From JAKZVK01 sp965248255 (lineage in GTDB: Bacteria > Acidobacteriota > Terriglobia > Bryobacterales > UBA6623): a DNA stretch of 64,000 nt. This document shows positions 17,078 to 25,834 of this stretch, piece by piece (the stretch's first letter is position 1; each line of letters begins with the position of its first letter). Made by a program: the position numbers and the translations under genes. The stretch is taken from NCBI GenBank assembly GCA_965248255.1, contig CBDFIW010000003.1:682001-746000 (forward strand), written 5' to 3'. The notes under the pieces are model-generated. The model did not search any database, was not told the DNA's origin, and saw only the letters and a program-made list of their open reading frames with translations.

Positions 17078-18055
17078 TAGGTAGCCGAAGACATTCCCCT
17101 TGGCGGTGTGTCCAGCGAGTACGGAACCCGAGATGATACGTACCTCCTCCCCATTCGTCTCACTACTCAAAAGATCGTCGGTCGAGGCCCCCAGCCGTGT
17201 GCGTACAAGCCGCGGGCTCCTCACCGCTGGACCCGCGATGGAGACGACCCGCTCGACGTCGAGTTGCCCGCTCTCAAACAGCCTGCCGATCGCCGCCACA
17301 TCCTGATAGTTCACATGCCAAACGAGCTTGTTTCGGTCCACTGGATCGAGCCGGTGGATGTGGACCCCCGCCGTGCCCGTCGGATGAGGCCCTGAGAACG
17401 TCTCGTCGCGGAAGCGGGAATCGGAGGGGACCGCGATGCGCGACGCCGGCCGCCGGCACACGAAAACAGGACCGTCGGTGAGCTTGGCCAGGGAATGGAG
17501 CCCCCGCTCAAATGGCGCTTCCTTGCCGCTCAAGGCGACGTCAGCGGCGGGTGCCAGAGGGTTACTGTCCATCGCCGTCACGAAGATGGAGTGCGGCCGA
17601 GTGCCGGGGTCGGCGACCTTGCTGAACGGGCGCGTGCGTAGGGCCGTCCAGAGTCCCGATTCAATCAGCAGATCTTTCACCTGCTGGTCGCGAAGGGCCC
17701 CCGGCGGATCACCCGTAAAGCTACTGAACTCCACGCTCTCAGCGCGGCCGGACGACTCCGAGGCGTCGAGCTGAATCACCACGGATTGAAGCGCCCGGCG
17801 CGCGCCGCGGTTGATGGCGCTAATCTTGCCGGCGGCTGGTGCGGTGTAGCAGACGCCCGCCGTCTTCCTGTCTTCGAACAGCAGTTGACCGCGCCGAACG
17901 TCGTCCCCGACCCGGACGTGCATGGCAGGCTTCATTCCGACGTAGTCGTCGGCTAGGAGTGCCACACTGCCCGGCTGGCTGGCTTCGTCGATCCGCTGCT
18001 CGGGTTCTCCCGCAACCGGGAGGTCGAGCCCCTTCTTGATTCGGTGCAGCCCCAT
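17078..18055 (-). pseudogene. nqrA: Na+-NQR subunit A, 5' part
   Basis: 326 codons from the ATG at 18055 (MGLHRIKKGLDLPVAGEPEQ), matching the conserved NqrA N-terminus IKKGLDLPI.G.PEQ. It contains 'HVRVGDDVRRGQLLFEDRK' (barrel-sandwich/lipoyl-like part), 'APAAGKISAINRGARRALQS' and 'SIAGPAVRSPRLVRTRLGAS'. NqrA is the peripheral cytoplasmic quinone-site subunit of the Na+ pump. The frame ends 12 codons into the MITE. A longer start at 18085 is possible but lacks family support. Confidence 0.93.
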
Positions 18056-18454
18056 CGAGAGATCTACCCTGGATTCCGGTCGCAACCGCGTCGGGAGGTA
18101 AGGACCGTCGCTTCAACCGGATTTCGTATCCGCGTTCGCGATCCCGGCACGGTCGGCGCTTTCGGGACGCCTTGGCCGAACACAATGTTCAGGACGACCG
18201 GTTAAGCTGTTTTATTTCTATATTTTAGATGATATTCGATCAGTCCCGCGCTTGTGATGCCGGCAGTCGGATCCGGGCCGTGGAGAGTCGGCGTTGCCTC
18301 CCGGCTCGCGCACAACGTCCCCTCGGGGCCACAGGCCCTACATCACATATCGACGTAAGGAGGCGGGCTCAGTACAGGTCATACGCCCCCCCCCCCCCCC
18401 CCCCCCCCCCAGGAGCTGTCATTCGCTCCAAGCCTGGCCACGGCTGGCAGCTTC
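18056..18454. other. Intergenic region upstream of nqrA
   Basis: About 400 bp with no recognisable gene. It holds an AT-rich stretch near 18210-18232 (ttttatttctatattttag), unlike the surrounding GC-rich DNA and a plausible place for the nqrA promoter on the minus strand, and the C25 run described separately. No operator or riboswitch motif was identified. Confidence 0.5.
18386..18410 (-). repeat. Homopolymer C25 (G25 on the nqrA coding strand)
   Basis: 25 consecutive C on the + strand, between the stop of the epimerase gene and nqrA, about 330 bp upstream of the nqrA start. One of three long G/C mononucleotide runs in the window (others at 36850 and 61245). Runs of this length are hypermutable by slippage if real; they can also mark an assembly or sequencing artefact. 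Confidence 0.85.
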
Positions 18455-19366
18455 TCAACGGCGGTCAAGAATCTCTCGGAGTGCGAGTTCGAGATCAGGG
18501 TTACGGAACTCATACCCGCTTTGCGAAGCGCTTTGTGGCAAGACCTTCTTGCTTGAGAGAAGCTCGGTCGCGAAGCCTCCCATAACGATCTTCAACGCGA
18601 AGGCGGGTGCGGGCATGAATGCGGGCCGGTGAAGGACGCGCCCCAGTACCCGAGCGAAGTCCTTCTGTCTGACCGGCAGGGGGTGAGTGGCGTTAAAAGC
18701 TCCGCGCAGATCGTTGTCGATCAGGTGCAGAATCAAGCCAACGAGGTCGTCACGGTGAATCCACGACCACCACTGGCGGCCCGAGCCCAGGGGGCCACCG
18801 GCACCCAGCTTGAACGGGGTGAGCATAGCGGCCAGCGCGCCGCCACCGAGGCCCAGCACCACGCCGATACGAACGCGGGCAAGACGCACGCCAAGAGGTT
18901 CGACCTTGAGAGCTTCGTCCTCCCAGGCGAGGCACGTATGCGCTAGAAAATCATCGCCGGGAGCGGCCTGTTCGGTCAGCTCCTCGTCCCCGCGGTCGCC
19001 GTAGAAGCCGATTGCACTAGCCGAAACCATGACCGCCGGCTTTGACTCGGCCTGCGCGATCCCGGTAACCAGGTTCCGCGTGCCTACGACCCGGCTGTCG
19101 CGAATGGAGTTTTTCTTGGCCTCGGTCCATCGGCCGACGACCGTTTCCCCCGCTAAATGCACGACGGCGTCAAGCCCGGAAAGGGCCTCTCCGGGCGGGG
19201 GCTCGGTGGTTGGATTCCACGGATAGGCCTTGCCGATGGCCGGCACCCGGTGCTGAGCGGCCGCGGGATCACGGGAGAGGGCTACGACACGATCGCCACG
19301 CTGGGACAACGTCTCGCACAGCCGGCGGCCGACAAACCCCGTTGCACCTGTGACGAGGACTCTCAC
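18455..19366 (-). CDS. TIGR01777/YfcH-type NAD(P)-dependent epimerase (SDR superfamily)
   Basis: 303 aa from the GTG at 19366, which starts at the family N-terminus VRVLVTGATGFVG; a frame extension to 19417 adds 17 residues without family support. Rossmann motif GATGFVGR, 'VVHLAGE' and 'SASAIGFYGDRGDEELTE' (YxGD pattern) identify the TIGR01777 group; the C-terminal 'PVRQKDFARVLGRVLHRPAF' and 'LLSSKKVLPQSASQSGYEFR' are the DUF1731 tail. The physiological substrate of this group is unknown; some members are linked to cell division. Monocistronic, with the G25 tract lying just beyond its stop. Confidence 0.9.
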   Translation of the reverse strand: MRVLVTGATGFVGRRLCETLSQRGDRVVALSRDPAAAQHRVPAIGKAYPWNPTTEPPPGEALSGLDAVVHLAGETVVGRWTEAKKNSIRDSRVVGTRNLVTGIAQAESKPAVMVSASAIGFYGDRGDEELTEQAAPGDDFLAHTCLAWEDEALKVEPLGVRLARVRIGVVLGLGGGALAAMLTPFKLGAGGPLGSGRQWWSWIHRDDLVGLILHLIDNDLRGAFNATHPLPVRQKDFARVLGRVLHRPAFMPAPAFALKIVMGGFATELLSSKKVLPQSASQSGYEFRNPDLELALREILDRR

Positions 19367-19641
19367 TAGGTCGGGTGGGGACTTGCCGCAAGCCGGCTGA
19401 ATCGGGTTTAAAGCCACCCCGTGCGCTTCGTCCCGCCTGCTCCAAACCTAGCGCCGCCCGCCGGCGAAAGTCAACTTTCGCCTTGGTTCTTGTCGGTTTT
19501 GAACTGTTCGAAGACGACGAACAACTGCGGTCGCCGACTCGGAAGCTGACAGCCTCTTCCGGACTTCGCGTACACATGTCAACGCGTGCGAAACCCGCCT
19601 GGGCCGGCGCCCGTATTTACTTTCAGTACGGCAGGTCACAG

Positions 19642-20025
19642 ATGAAAAGTGTCGTCTACGCTCTAATGTTGGCCGTCGTAGTCTTCTCGCAGGCTTGGGG
19701 CGGGAAGGAGTCGTCCCAGGGGGCCGAGGGCTCAGGCGGTGATTTGGTGACCCACGGGAAGGCTTTCGGCAAAGCAGCCGGCGTCACGACTGTTAAGGCC
19801 GGCCGAACCGTGGGAACCACGACCGCCAAGGGTGGCAAAACAGTAGGTGTGACGGCTGCCAAAGGAGGCGTCGTGATAGCCAAGGGTTCCAAGACGGTCG
19901 GCGCGACGGCCGCGAAGGCAAGCGTCGAGACTGCGAAGGCCGGCAACACTACAGCACAGGCTGTCGGCCATGGCGCCAAGAAAACCGGCAAGGTGATCAA
20001 GCAGGGCCTGGGGAAGGTTTTGTGA
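19642..20025 (+). CDS. Small secreted LEA-like/Lys-Ala-Gly-Thr repeat protein
   Basis: 127 aa from the ATG at 19642. Residues 1-20 (MKSVVYALMLAVVVFSQAWG) are a signal peptide. The rest is built of imperfect 11-residue units such as VTTVKAGRTVG, TTTAKGGKTVG, VTAAKGGVVIA and ATAAKASVETA, rich in Lys, Ala, Gly and Thr with almost no acidic or aromatic residues after position 45. 11-mer amphipathic repeats recall group 3 LEA proteins and the basic, low-complexity tails of histone-H1-like proteins; neither assignment is certain. A longer frame from 19375 has no support. It lies immediately beside the IS3 insertion, whose end is 10 bp after its stop. Confidence 0.7.
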   Translation: MKSVVYALMLAVVVFSQAWGGKESSQGAEGSGGDLVTHGKAFGKAAGVTTVKAGRTVGTTTAKGGKTVGVTAAKGGVVIAKGSKTVGATAAKASVETAKAGNTTAQAVGHGAKKTGKVIKQGLGKVL

Positions 20026-20284
20026 AGGTTAGCGTGGACCCCAAGGCTGAGACAAGCAGTTAACCCCGCTTTTGCCATTCGCTGAAAAATCGTTGTCTTG
20101 CCAGCCGGCTGGGTGCACAATGGCCCTAGCTGGTGAAGCGGAGGCCGGCTCTGCTGGAGAGCAACCGGCCAAGGAATAGCCAGCCGGAGACTCATCGAAA
20201 CGATGAGACAGGGGGCGGCCACCTCGCCGCTCCCTGCTTCTGTCCCCCCATCGGATCGATAGATCTCCCGATGCCTCAAAAAAC

Positions 20285-20573
20285 TCATGCCCCCACCTCC
20301 ACCGCACCCGCCCCGCGGCGCAGCTGCCGCTCGAATTCCGCCGGCGGCCGATACCCCAACGCCGAGTGCAGCCGTCGCTGATTGTAGGTCCGCTCCAGGA
20401 AGTCACCGATCCGTGCCTGCGCGTCGGCCAGGTCGCGATACTCGCTGCGATCCACTTCCTCGCCCTTGAGCGTTCGGAAAAAGCTCTCACGGCGCGCGTT
20501 GTCGTAGGGGTTCCCCTTCCGACTCATGCTGATCCGAATCTGATGCTGGGTGAGCAACTGCGTATAGGCCTGG
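20285..20573 (-). pseudogene. IS3 transposase OrfB, 3' part
   Basis: C-terminal part of the integrase-type catalytic domain: 'ISMSRKGNPYDNARRESFFR' (catalytic Glu) and 'YNQRRLHSALGYRPPAEFE'. Joined through the IS5 target ctag to the 5' part at 21405-21973, the frame is exact (HSDRGVQYA-SQAYTQLL). Confidence 0.9.
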
Positions 20574-20577
20574 CTAG

Positions 20578-21404
20578 GGCGTGTTAACACTAAGTCGCAA
20601 AAGCTGCTATACTCGTAGGTATGGAGATCACCGAGCAGCAATACCGCCGCATCGAGCCGGTCCTGCCCCGCCAGCGCGGCAATGTGAGCCTGCCGAACCT
20701 CACGGTTTTGAACGCCATGTTGTATGTCGCCGAGCAGGGCTGCAAATGGCGCGGCTTGCCTAAACGCTTCGGTAACTGGCACACCATTTATACCCGCATG
20801 AACCGCTGGTCGAAGAACGGCGTGCTCGACGCCGTCTTCGAGAAACTGCAGCGCGAGCAGCTGGCCCGCATCCGAATCGAAGCCGTGTCAATGGACTCGA
20901 CCATCGTGAAGGCTCATCCCGACGGCACGGGCGCGTTAAAAAAACGGTCCGCAAGCGATCGGCAAATCCCGCGGCGGATGGACCACCAAGATTCATATGG
21001 TTGCCGCAAATGCTCGAACGGCGATAACCTTCGCTCTCTCGCCCGGCCAAGCGCACGACGCCCAGCAGGGCCGCGAACTGCTCGGTGGTCTGGGGCCACT
21101 GCCCGAGCCGCTGCCGCTGCTGATGGACGGCGCCTATGAGGACGATCAGACACGCCAACTGGCTTTGGATTTCGGATGGATTCCCGTCGTGCCGCCCCGG
21201 CGCACCCGCCTGGAGCCGTGGGAATACGACCGAGCGCTCTATCGCCGCCGCAACGAGATCGAGAGACTCTTCCGACGGCTCAAGGGATTCCGCCGCATCT
21301 TCTCCCGCTTCGACAAGCTCGACGTCATGTTCCTCGCCTTCCTCCACTTCGCCCTCATCGTCGAGGCTCTACGTTTCGATACCCTACGTTAGTGTTAACA
21401 CGCC
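20578..21404 (+). mobile_element. IS5-family (IS427-like) element
   Basis: 827 bp with perfect 16-bp terminal inverted repeats (ggcgtgttaacactaa) and a 4-bp target duplication ctag (20574-20577, 21405-21408). Inserted in the transposase gene of the IS3 element. Confidence 0.95.
20621..21392 (+). CDS. IS5-family transposase read through an A7 frameshift site
   Basis: Two overlapping frames. The first starts at ATG 20621 (MEITEQQYRRIEPVLPRQRG) and carries the first catalytic Asp in 'VSMDSTIVKAHPDG'. The second supplies 'GPQAIGKSRGGWTTKIHMVA', the second Asp in 'LMDGAYEDDQTRQ' and the Glu in 'RRRNEIERLFRRLKGFRRI'. They join at the A7 run 20938-20944: the second frame requires a net +1 shift (or one A fewer), as in other two-frame IS427 elements. 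Whether this is programmed slippage or a mutation cannot be told from one copy. Confidence 0.88.
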
Positions 21405-21973
21405 CTAGCATACTGCACGCCGCGGTCGGAATGATGCACCAGCCCTGGCCGCACCCGCCGCTTCGCCAGCGCCATCTGCAGCGCCGCCAGCGGCAGCGTG
21501 TGATCCAGGCCCGTTCCCAGCTGCCAACCGATCACCCGCCGCGAATAAGCGTCCAGCAACACCGCCAGATAGAGGAACTCCTCGTTGAACCGGATGTAGG
21601 TGAGGTCTCCCACCCACAGCTGATTCACCCCGTCCAGAGCCAGCGTCGGCGCCAGGTTCGGGTACACCGCCAGCCCGTGTTGCGCATCGCTCGTCACCAC
21701 AAACTTGCGTTTGAGCCGGCACAACAAGTTCTGTTCCCGCATCTGGCGCTGGACCCGCTTGCGGCTCACTCGCCAACCTTGTCGCCCGAGCTCTTGGCGG
21801 ATGCGCCGGCTGCCATAGCTGGGCCATTGCAGCGCCAGCTTGCGGATCTGGCGACGCAGTGGGGGCTCTGGCTCGGCGGGCTGCGACGCACTCGGTCGGC
21901 GGTAAAAACCGGCCCGGCTCAGCCGCGCTAGTTCGCACATCCTCTGCACCGTCAGCTTCGTCGCCCCGCTCAC
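21405..21973 (-). pseudogene. IS3 transposase OrfB, 5' part
   Basis: N-terminal HTH_21 region (RMCELARLSRAGFYRR) and the first half of the integrase core, with the catalytic Asp residues in 'WVGDLTYIRF' and 'HHSDRGVQYA'. Interrupted by the IS5 copy at 20578-21404. Confidence 0.9.
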
Positions 21974-22314
21974 TTCCTTCTCGATCTGTTCGTAGACGTT
22001 GCGCCGCCAGACAGAGCCCGCAGCAGGCGCTGTTCCTCGACACGCTGCCAGGCTCGCTTTAAAAAATCGATCTCCATGGCCTGCTGGCCGATCTTGCGTT
22101 CCAACTCGGCCTCGCGGCCGGGCGGGGGACGCTTTTGGCCCTGGCCGGAGAAGGCGCGCTCACCCTGCGTGCTCAACTCCCGCCGCCAACGGCGCACATC
22201 ACTGGGATCCATCTCCAGTGCCCGGGCCACTTCGTTGACCGACTCCCCCGCCTCGATGCGCCGCAGCGCCGTCAACTTGAACTCCCTGCTGAACTTCCTA
22301 CGAGACTTCTTCAT
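21970..22314 (-). CDS. IS3 transposase OrfA
   Basis: 114 aa from the ATG at 22314 (MKKSRRKFSREFKLTALRRI), preceded by ggag. HTH_8-type domain (SVNEVARALEMDPSDVRRWR) followed by a leucine-zipper-like helix (EAELERKIGQQAMEIDFLKRA), as in other IS3 OrfA proteins. It overlaps the OrfB frame by 4 nt, the usual set-up for a frameshifted OrfAB. Confidence 0.9.
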   Translation of the reverse strand: MKKSRRKFSREFKLTALRRIEAGESVNEVARALEMDPSDVRRWRRELSTQGERAFSGQGQKRPPPGREAELERKIGQQAMEIDFLKRAWQRVEEQRLLRALSGGATSTNRSRRK

Positions 22315-22377
22315 GACTCCAGTTTCTCCTTTCGCTGTACGAAAGGGGTTAACTGGCTGTCTCAAATCCTGGGTCCA

Positions 22378-23117
22378 TTCCAGTCATAGGTTTGTCCCTT
22401 CCCGTAGTTGCGGGCTTTGCGAAGCCGCTCGGCGAGGCCGGGGTCGCGAGTGACGATTAGCCCGCCCTCGCCGGCGACCAGGGGCTTGGTCGGAGTCAAG
22501 CTGAAGACCGTTGCGTCGCCCCACTCGACGACGTTCGTACCGCTGAGTTGGGAACCAAACCCGTGCGCTCCGTCGAAGATGAGCCGCAAGCCGTGGCGGG
22601 CGGCGATGGCCTCGAGTTCTTTCACCGCGGCCGGACATCCAAAGATGTGGACGGCGAGGATCGCCGAGGTGCGCGGCGTGATAGCCGCTTCGATCCGTTC
22701 GGGGTCGATGTTGAACGTGGCGGGGTGGCAGTCAACAAACACCGGCTCGAGGCCGTTCCACAGCAAGCTGTGTGCGGTGGCGAAGAAGGTGAAGCTCGGA
22801 AGGATGACCTCGCCGGAGAGGCCCAGCAAGCGCTCGACCAGCATGAGCCCGGATGTGCAACTCGAGACCGCAACCGTATCGGGCACGCCAAGGTAGGCGG
22901 CGGCCCGCTGCTCGAACTCCGCAACGGCGGAGGCGTTGGTGAGCTGTGACTGTTCTAGCAAGGCGCGGATCTGTTCCAGCAAATCGGCGGTAGGCGGCAA
23001 CGTCGGTGCCGCCAGCGGAACCTGGCTCTCGAACAGGGGCGAGCGGAGCGAATCGATGCCCGACAGTGCCGGCGCCGGCTTGAGAACCGGATGTTGAACC
23101 AAGGAATCTGAAGTCAT
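22378..23117 (-). pseudogene. DegT/DnrJ/EryC1-type aminotransferase, truncated by IS3
   Basis: First 246 codons of an aspartate-aminotransferase-fold sugar aminotransferase (normally 360-400 aa). PLP-enzyme features: 'SCTSGLMLVERLL', 'EVILPSFTFFATAHSLLW', 'VDCHPATFNIDPERIE', 'IFDGAHGFGSQ', and the Schiff-base lysine in 'SLTPTKPLVAGEGG'. Such enzymes make amino sugars for surface polysaccharides, fitting the neighbouring glycosyltransferase and polymerase. The 3' third is gone; the frame runs a few codons into the IS3 end. Start ATG 23117 has agagagg upstream. Confidence 0.9.
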
Positions 23118-23153
23118 CTCTGCCTCTCTTGTCTTCTGAGCAGCTCACCGGCT

Positions 23154-23748
23154 CTAGGCTGGGCCTTCGACAGCACATCCCTGGTAAGCCACGGGACGGC
23201 GGTACCCCGGGAAGAAACCTCCGCCGCTTCCCGCGGCGCCCATCGGGTCCGCTTCATCACGGCGCCGGCATAGCTCTTCATAGGCAGCCGGGGCAATCAC
23301 GGCACTCCAAACGTGAAATGGATGCTTCCGTTTCGAGAAGCTCGATTTGAACTGAAAGAGGCTGTCGCTGCTACCGCCCGTGCCGCCGCCGAGGTGAAAG
23401 CTGTGGTTCCCACGCTCGGCGCTCCGCAGGCGCACCTCCTCCAGCAGGAGCTTCGTGGGCGCCAGCCGGCCGAACTCTTCGTCGCTGGCGCTCAGATGGT
23501 ACTGAACGACTCCGTCGTGCTCGACGAAAATACCACCGGCCAGGATCCTTCCCTCGAGTTCGGCGATCATGAGACAGGCTCGCGTCCCGAGCCGTTCGAA
23601 GAACCGCCGAAAATAGTCGCCGCTGAAGAAATAGTTCTCCCCCGCCCTCTTGCGCCGCATCGTTTGGTGGTACAGCCCGATGAAACAGTCCAGTTGGCGC
23701 AACTCGACGTCTTCGGCAACGGTGATCCCGGCACGCCTTCCCTGCGAT
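23154..23748 (-). pseudogene. FemAB/GNAT-like acyltransferase, C-terminal remnant
   Basis: About 195 codons of the C-terminal GNAT fold typical of FemAB-like and exosortase-associated polysaccharide acyltransferases: 'FIGLYHQTMRRKRAGENYFF', 'AELEGRILAGGIFVEHDGVV', 'YHLSASDEEFGRLAPTKLLL', 'GVGG-like HLGGGTGGSSDSLFQFK'. The coding sequence extends upstream of the first ATG (23702) to about 23748, where homology stops and a glycosyltransferase fragment begins on the other strand. The N-terminal half is absent, so it is not expected to be functional. It is followed after 36 bp by the truncated DegT gene on the same strand. Confidence 0.72.
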
Positions 23749-24284
23749 ATCTCTATAAGGGGCCGGACTCGCTTCTCGACGCCGCCGAGATTTGCGCGGC
23801 CGGCGATGTCGACTTCAGGCTCCGCTTTGTCGGCGGCGGGCGCTATCTCGAGACCCTTAGGCAGGACGCGGCCAGACGAGGGTTGGGGGAACGTGTATTT
23901 TTTCTTGGCCAGCTCCCGGCGGGGGAGACGGTGCGCGCCGTACTGGACGAGGCTGACCTTTTCGTTCTTCCCTCGCGCTCGGAGGGACTCCCCCGGGCCA
24001 TGATCGAGGCCATGGCGCGCGGCCTACCCTGCATCGGTACCAGGGTTGGAGGCGTCCCCGAGCTTCTGTCGCCGAATGATCTAGTGCCCCCGAGTGACGC
24101 CAAGGGTCTGGCGTCGAAGATCATCGAGGTCTCCCGCAAACCGCAGCGGCTTGTCGAGATGTCGGTCCGTAACCTAAGCCAGGCGCAGTCCTACCGTGAC
24201 GAGGTTCTGCGGGAGCGCCGCACGCGGTATTACGCTCGCCTACGCGAGGTCACTGAGCGCTGGCTGGTCCGCCATGTCTCATGA
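23749..24284 (+). pseudogene. Family-4 glycosyltransferase, C-terminal remnant
   Basis: About 178 codons with the GT-B donor-binding half: 'LRYLYKGPDSLLDAAEICAA', 'FRLRFVGGGRYLETLRQ', 'VFFLGQLPAGETVRAVLDEA', and the EX7E-type motif in 'PSRSEGLPRAMIEAMARG' followed by 'GTRVGGVPELL'. The acceptor-binding N-terminal half is missing. The frame stays open upstream over the antisense of the acyltransferase remnant, but that part has no glycosyltransferase character. The two gene remnants therefore meet head to head at about 23745-23755, which marks a rearrangement. Confidence 0.85.
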
Positions 24285-24328
24285 ACCCCGGGGCTGAAAC
24301 CGCGGGCTCGACCCCCAGTGGGCGTCGT

Positions 24329-25834
24329 TTATCTAGAAACGCCGCCTGGATGCAGCCCCGGTCTCAGAGTCGTTTGGCCGTGGGATACTCTGTTCGTCCG
24401 GCGCATGGAATAGAGCGAATCCGCAACCACTCGTGAGACGAAGACAACCAAGAGTCCCCAGATGGCCGGACGGAAGAAGGCGTCGAAGGCCCCTCGCGTG
24501 GTGAGCAATAGAGGGCCAAGTACCGTTGCCCACATGGCGAGCCGGGTCGGTCTGGAGCCGTCGAAGCGGTCCGCCCATACGAGCGCCATGGCCAGGACCA
24601 GAAAGTAGGCCACCACGCCGGCGACCCCGAAGTTCATATACGGCTCCGCTACCGCGGAGAAGCCGATCCCTCCATAGTGGTTGTATTTCCATGAAGCGGC
24701 GAGACGCGTAACCCAGTGCGTCGGCGGCAGGTCTTCCAACGGGATGTACCTTGCGCCTTGCCACTGCGATGACATGCTTGGCACTACACGTTGCAGCGCC
24801 AGCCAATAAGTCCGGCCCCAGCGATAGGACTCGTTCTCCATGAGTCGTACTGTGTGGACCAGCGGTTCCAGGCTTCCGCCCATTTCTTCGATTGCGGCGA
24901 GAGGTTTGACGGCGGCGACGGCCTTGCTCACCGAACGATTCGTCAAGCTCGAATCGCGCATCGACCGGACGGCCGGGATTGCGACCAGCACGGCGATCAG
25001 CCCCAGAGCGTAGACGTACCTGGGCACGTGGCACCCCCGTTTCTTCAGCACCGCCATGCAGGTAATGAAAGCCACCAGCGCAAAGCTGCGAAACCCAATG
25101 AACAAGATCACGACGGTCCACAGCAGTGCCAGCGCCGTCACCCATCGAAAGTGTCTCCTCGGCGCGCACGCGGCTGTGAGATAGAGGCCAATAGGAGCGA
25201 CCGTCAAGCTTGTGACAAAGAGTCGGGGGTCGTACTCTCGCACGAGACGAAATGTGTCGATATAGCTTGCCTGCAGGAATCGCTGTATCCCTATCGAGCG
25301 CACGCCCCAGACGAAAAAAGCGAATCCGATGGCTGCAATCATCAGACCCAGATGGAACAGCTCGGTATGGGAGCGCAGCAGCGGAGGTGTTCGAACGTCC
25401 GGATTCCTTGCGCCGCGGCTAACGCTGAAGTACGCTCCGGCCTGATAGGCCAGCAGCGCCACAATCACTAGAGTCAGAGCCGGCGTGATGCCGTACTTGA
25501 TAAGCCAGCCGGGAGGCGCGACCGAGTTGATTCCCAGCGACCACGGCACCACCAAACCCAGATGAAAAACCCCGAAAACATAAAGGTAGACCATCGCCGG
25601 CGACAGCCAGTCCAGGCGCAAGGTACGCTGGCATACCCAAGAGCAAGGAGCGAATACGATCGCTGCGCAGACGGAAGAAACATGGTCGTCACCGAAGGCT
25701 CCGACGGTGACGAGGAGGCCGGCTCCGGCCAGCCAACAGAACCAGAATGGGAACAAAGCGTGACGGCTGTTACAGCTGAGCGCTCGGGCCCGGGGGGCCT
25801 TCGTACTCGCTGAGGCGTTCCTTCGGGACGTCAT
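24329..25834 (-). CDS. O-antigen polysaccharide polymerase-like membrane protein
   Basis: 501 aa with about 12 hydrophobic segments. The central extramembrane region (residues about 310-390) contains 'SLEPLVHTVRLMENESYRWG' and 'YNHYGGIGFSAVAEPYMNFG', as in the Wzy/'O-antigen polysaccharide polymerase' family that joins lipid-linked repeat units at the periplasmic face. The C-terminal stretch 'TRGAFDAFFRPAIWGLLVVF' also fits. It is the only complete gene in this polysaccharide block and converges with the truncated glycosyltransferase. The assignment is by membrane topology and these motifs; polymerases diverge strongly, so confidence is moderate. Confidence 0.75.
   Translation of the reverse strand: MTSRRNASASTKAPRARALSCNSRHALFPFWFCWLAGAGLLVTVGAFGDDHVSSVCAAIVFAPCSWVCQRTLRLDWLSPAMVYLYVFGVFHLGLVVPWSLGINSVAPPGWLIKYGITPALTLVIVALLAYQAGAYFSVSRGARNPDVRTPPLLRSHTELFHLGLMIAAIGFAFFVWGVRSIGIQRFLQASYIDTFRLVREYDPRLFVTSLTVAPIGLYLTAACAPRRHFRWVTALALLWTVVILFIGFRSFALVAFITCMAVLKKRGCHVPRYVYALGLIAVLVAIPAVRSMRDSSLTNRSVSKAVAAVKPLAAIEEMGGSLEPLVHTVRLMENESYRWGRTYWLALQRVVPSMSSQWQGARYIPLEDLPPTHWVTRLAASWKYNHYGGIGFSAVAEPYMNFGVAGVVAYFLVLAMALVWADRFDGSRPTRLAMWATVLGPLLLTTRGAFDAFFRPAIWGLLVVFVSRVVADSLYSMRRTNRVSHGQTTLRPGLHPGGVSR

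Larger units (their letters stand above)
20035..22377 (-). mobile_element. IS3-family element split by an IS5 element
   Basis: Ends tggaccccaaggctgagaca and tggacccaggatttgagaca inward, each followed by a ttaacccc block (about 33-bp imperfect repeats). Removing the IS5 copy and one ctag leaves 1512 bp, normal for IS3. No flanking direct repeat is seen (left flank ttagcg, right flank ttccag), and the right flank cuts the DegT gene, which suggests that the element was involved in an adjacent deletion. Confidence 0.85.

Noticed and set aside
11838..17079. IS630-B and the MITE as the two ends of a composite transposon, since both carry GTACTT tips
   Set aside because: Each has its own TA duplication at a separate empty site and the intervening genes (htrA, nqrB-ald, nqrA) show no sign of moving together.
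23313..23748. 5' part of the long + frame leading into the GT4 remnant
   Set aside because: It is antisense to the FemAB/GNAT remnant and shows no glycosyltransferase features; only the part after about 23749 is real.
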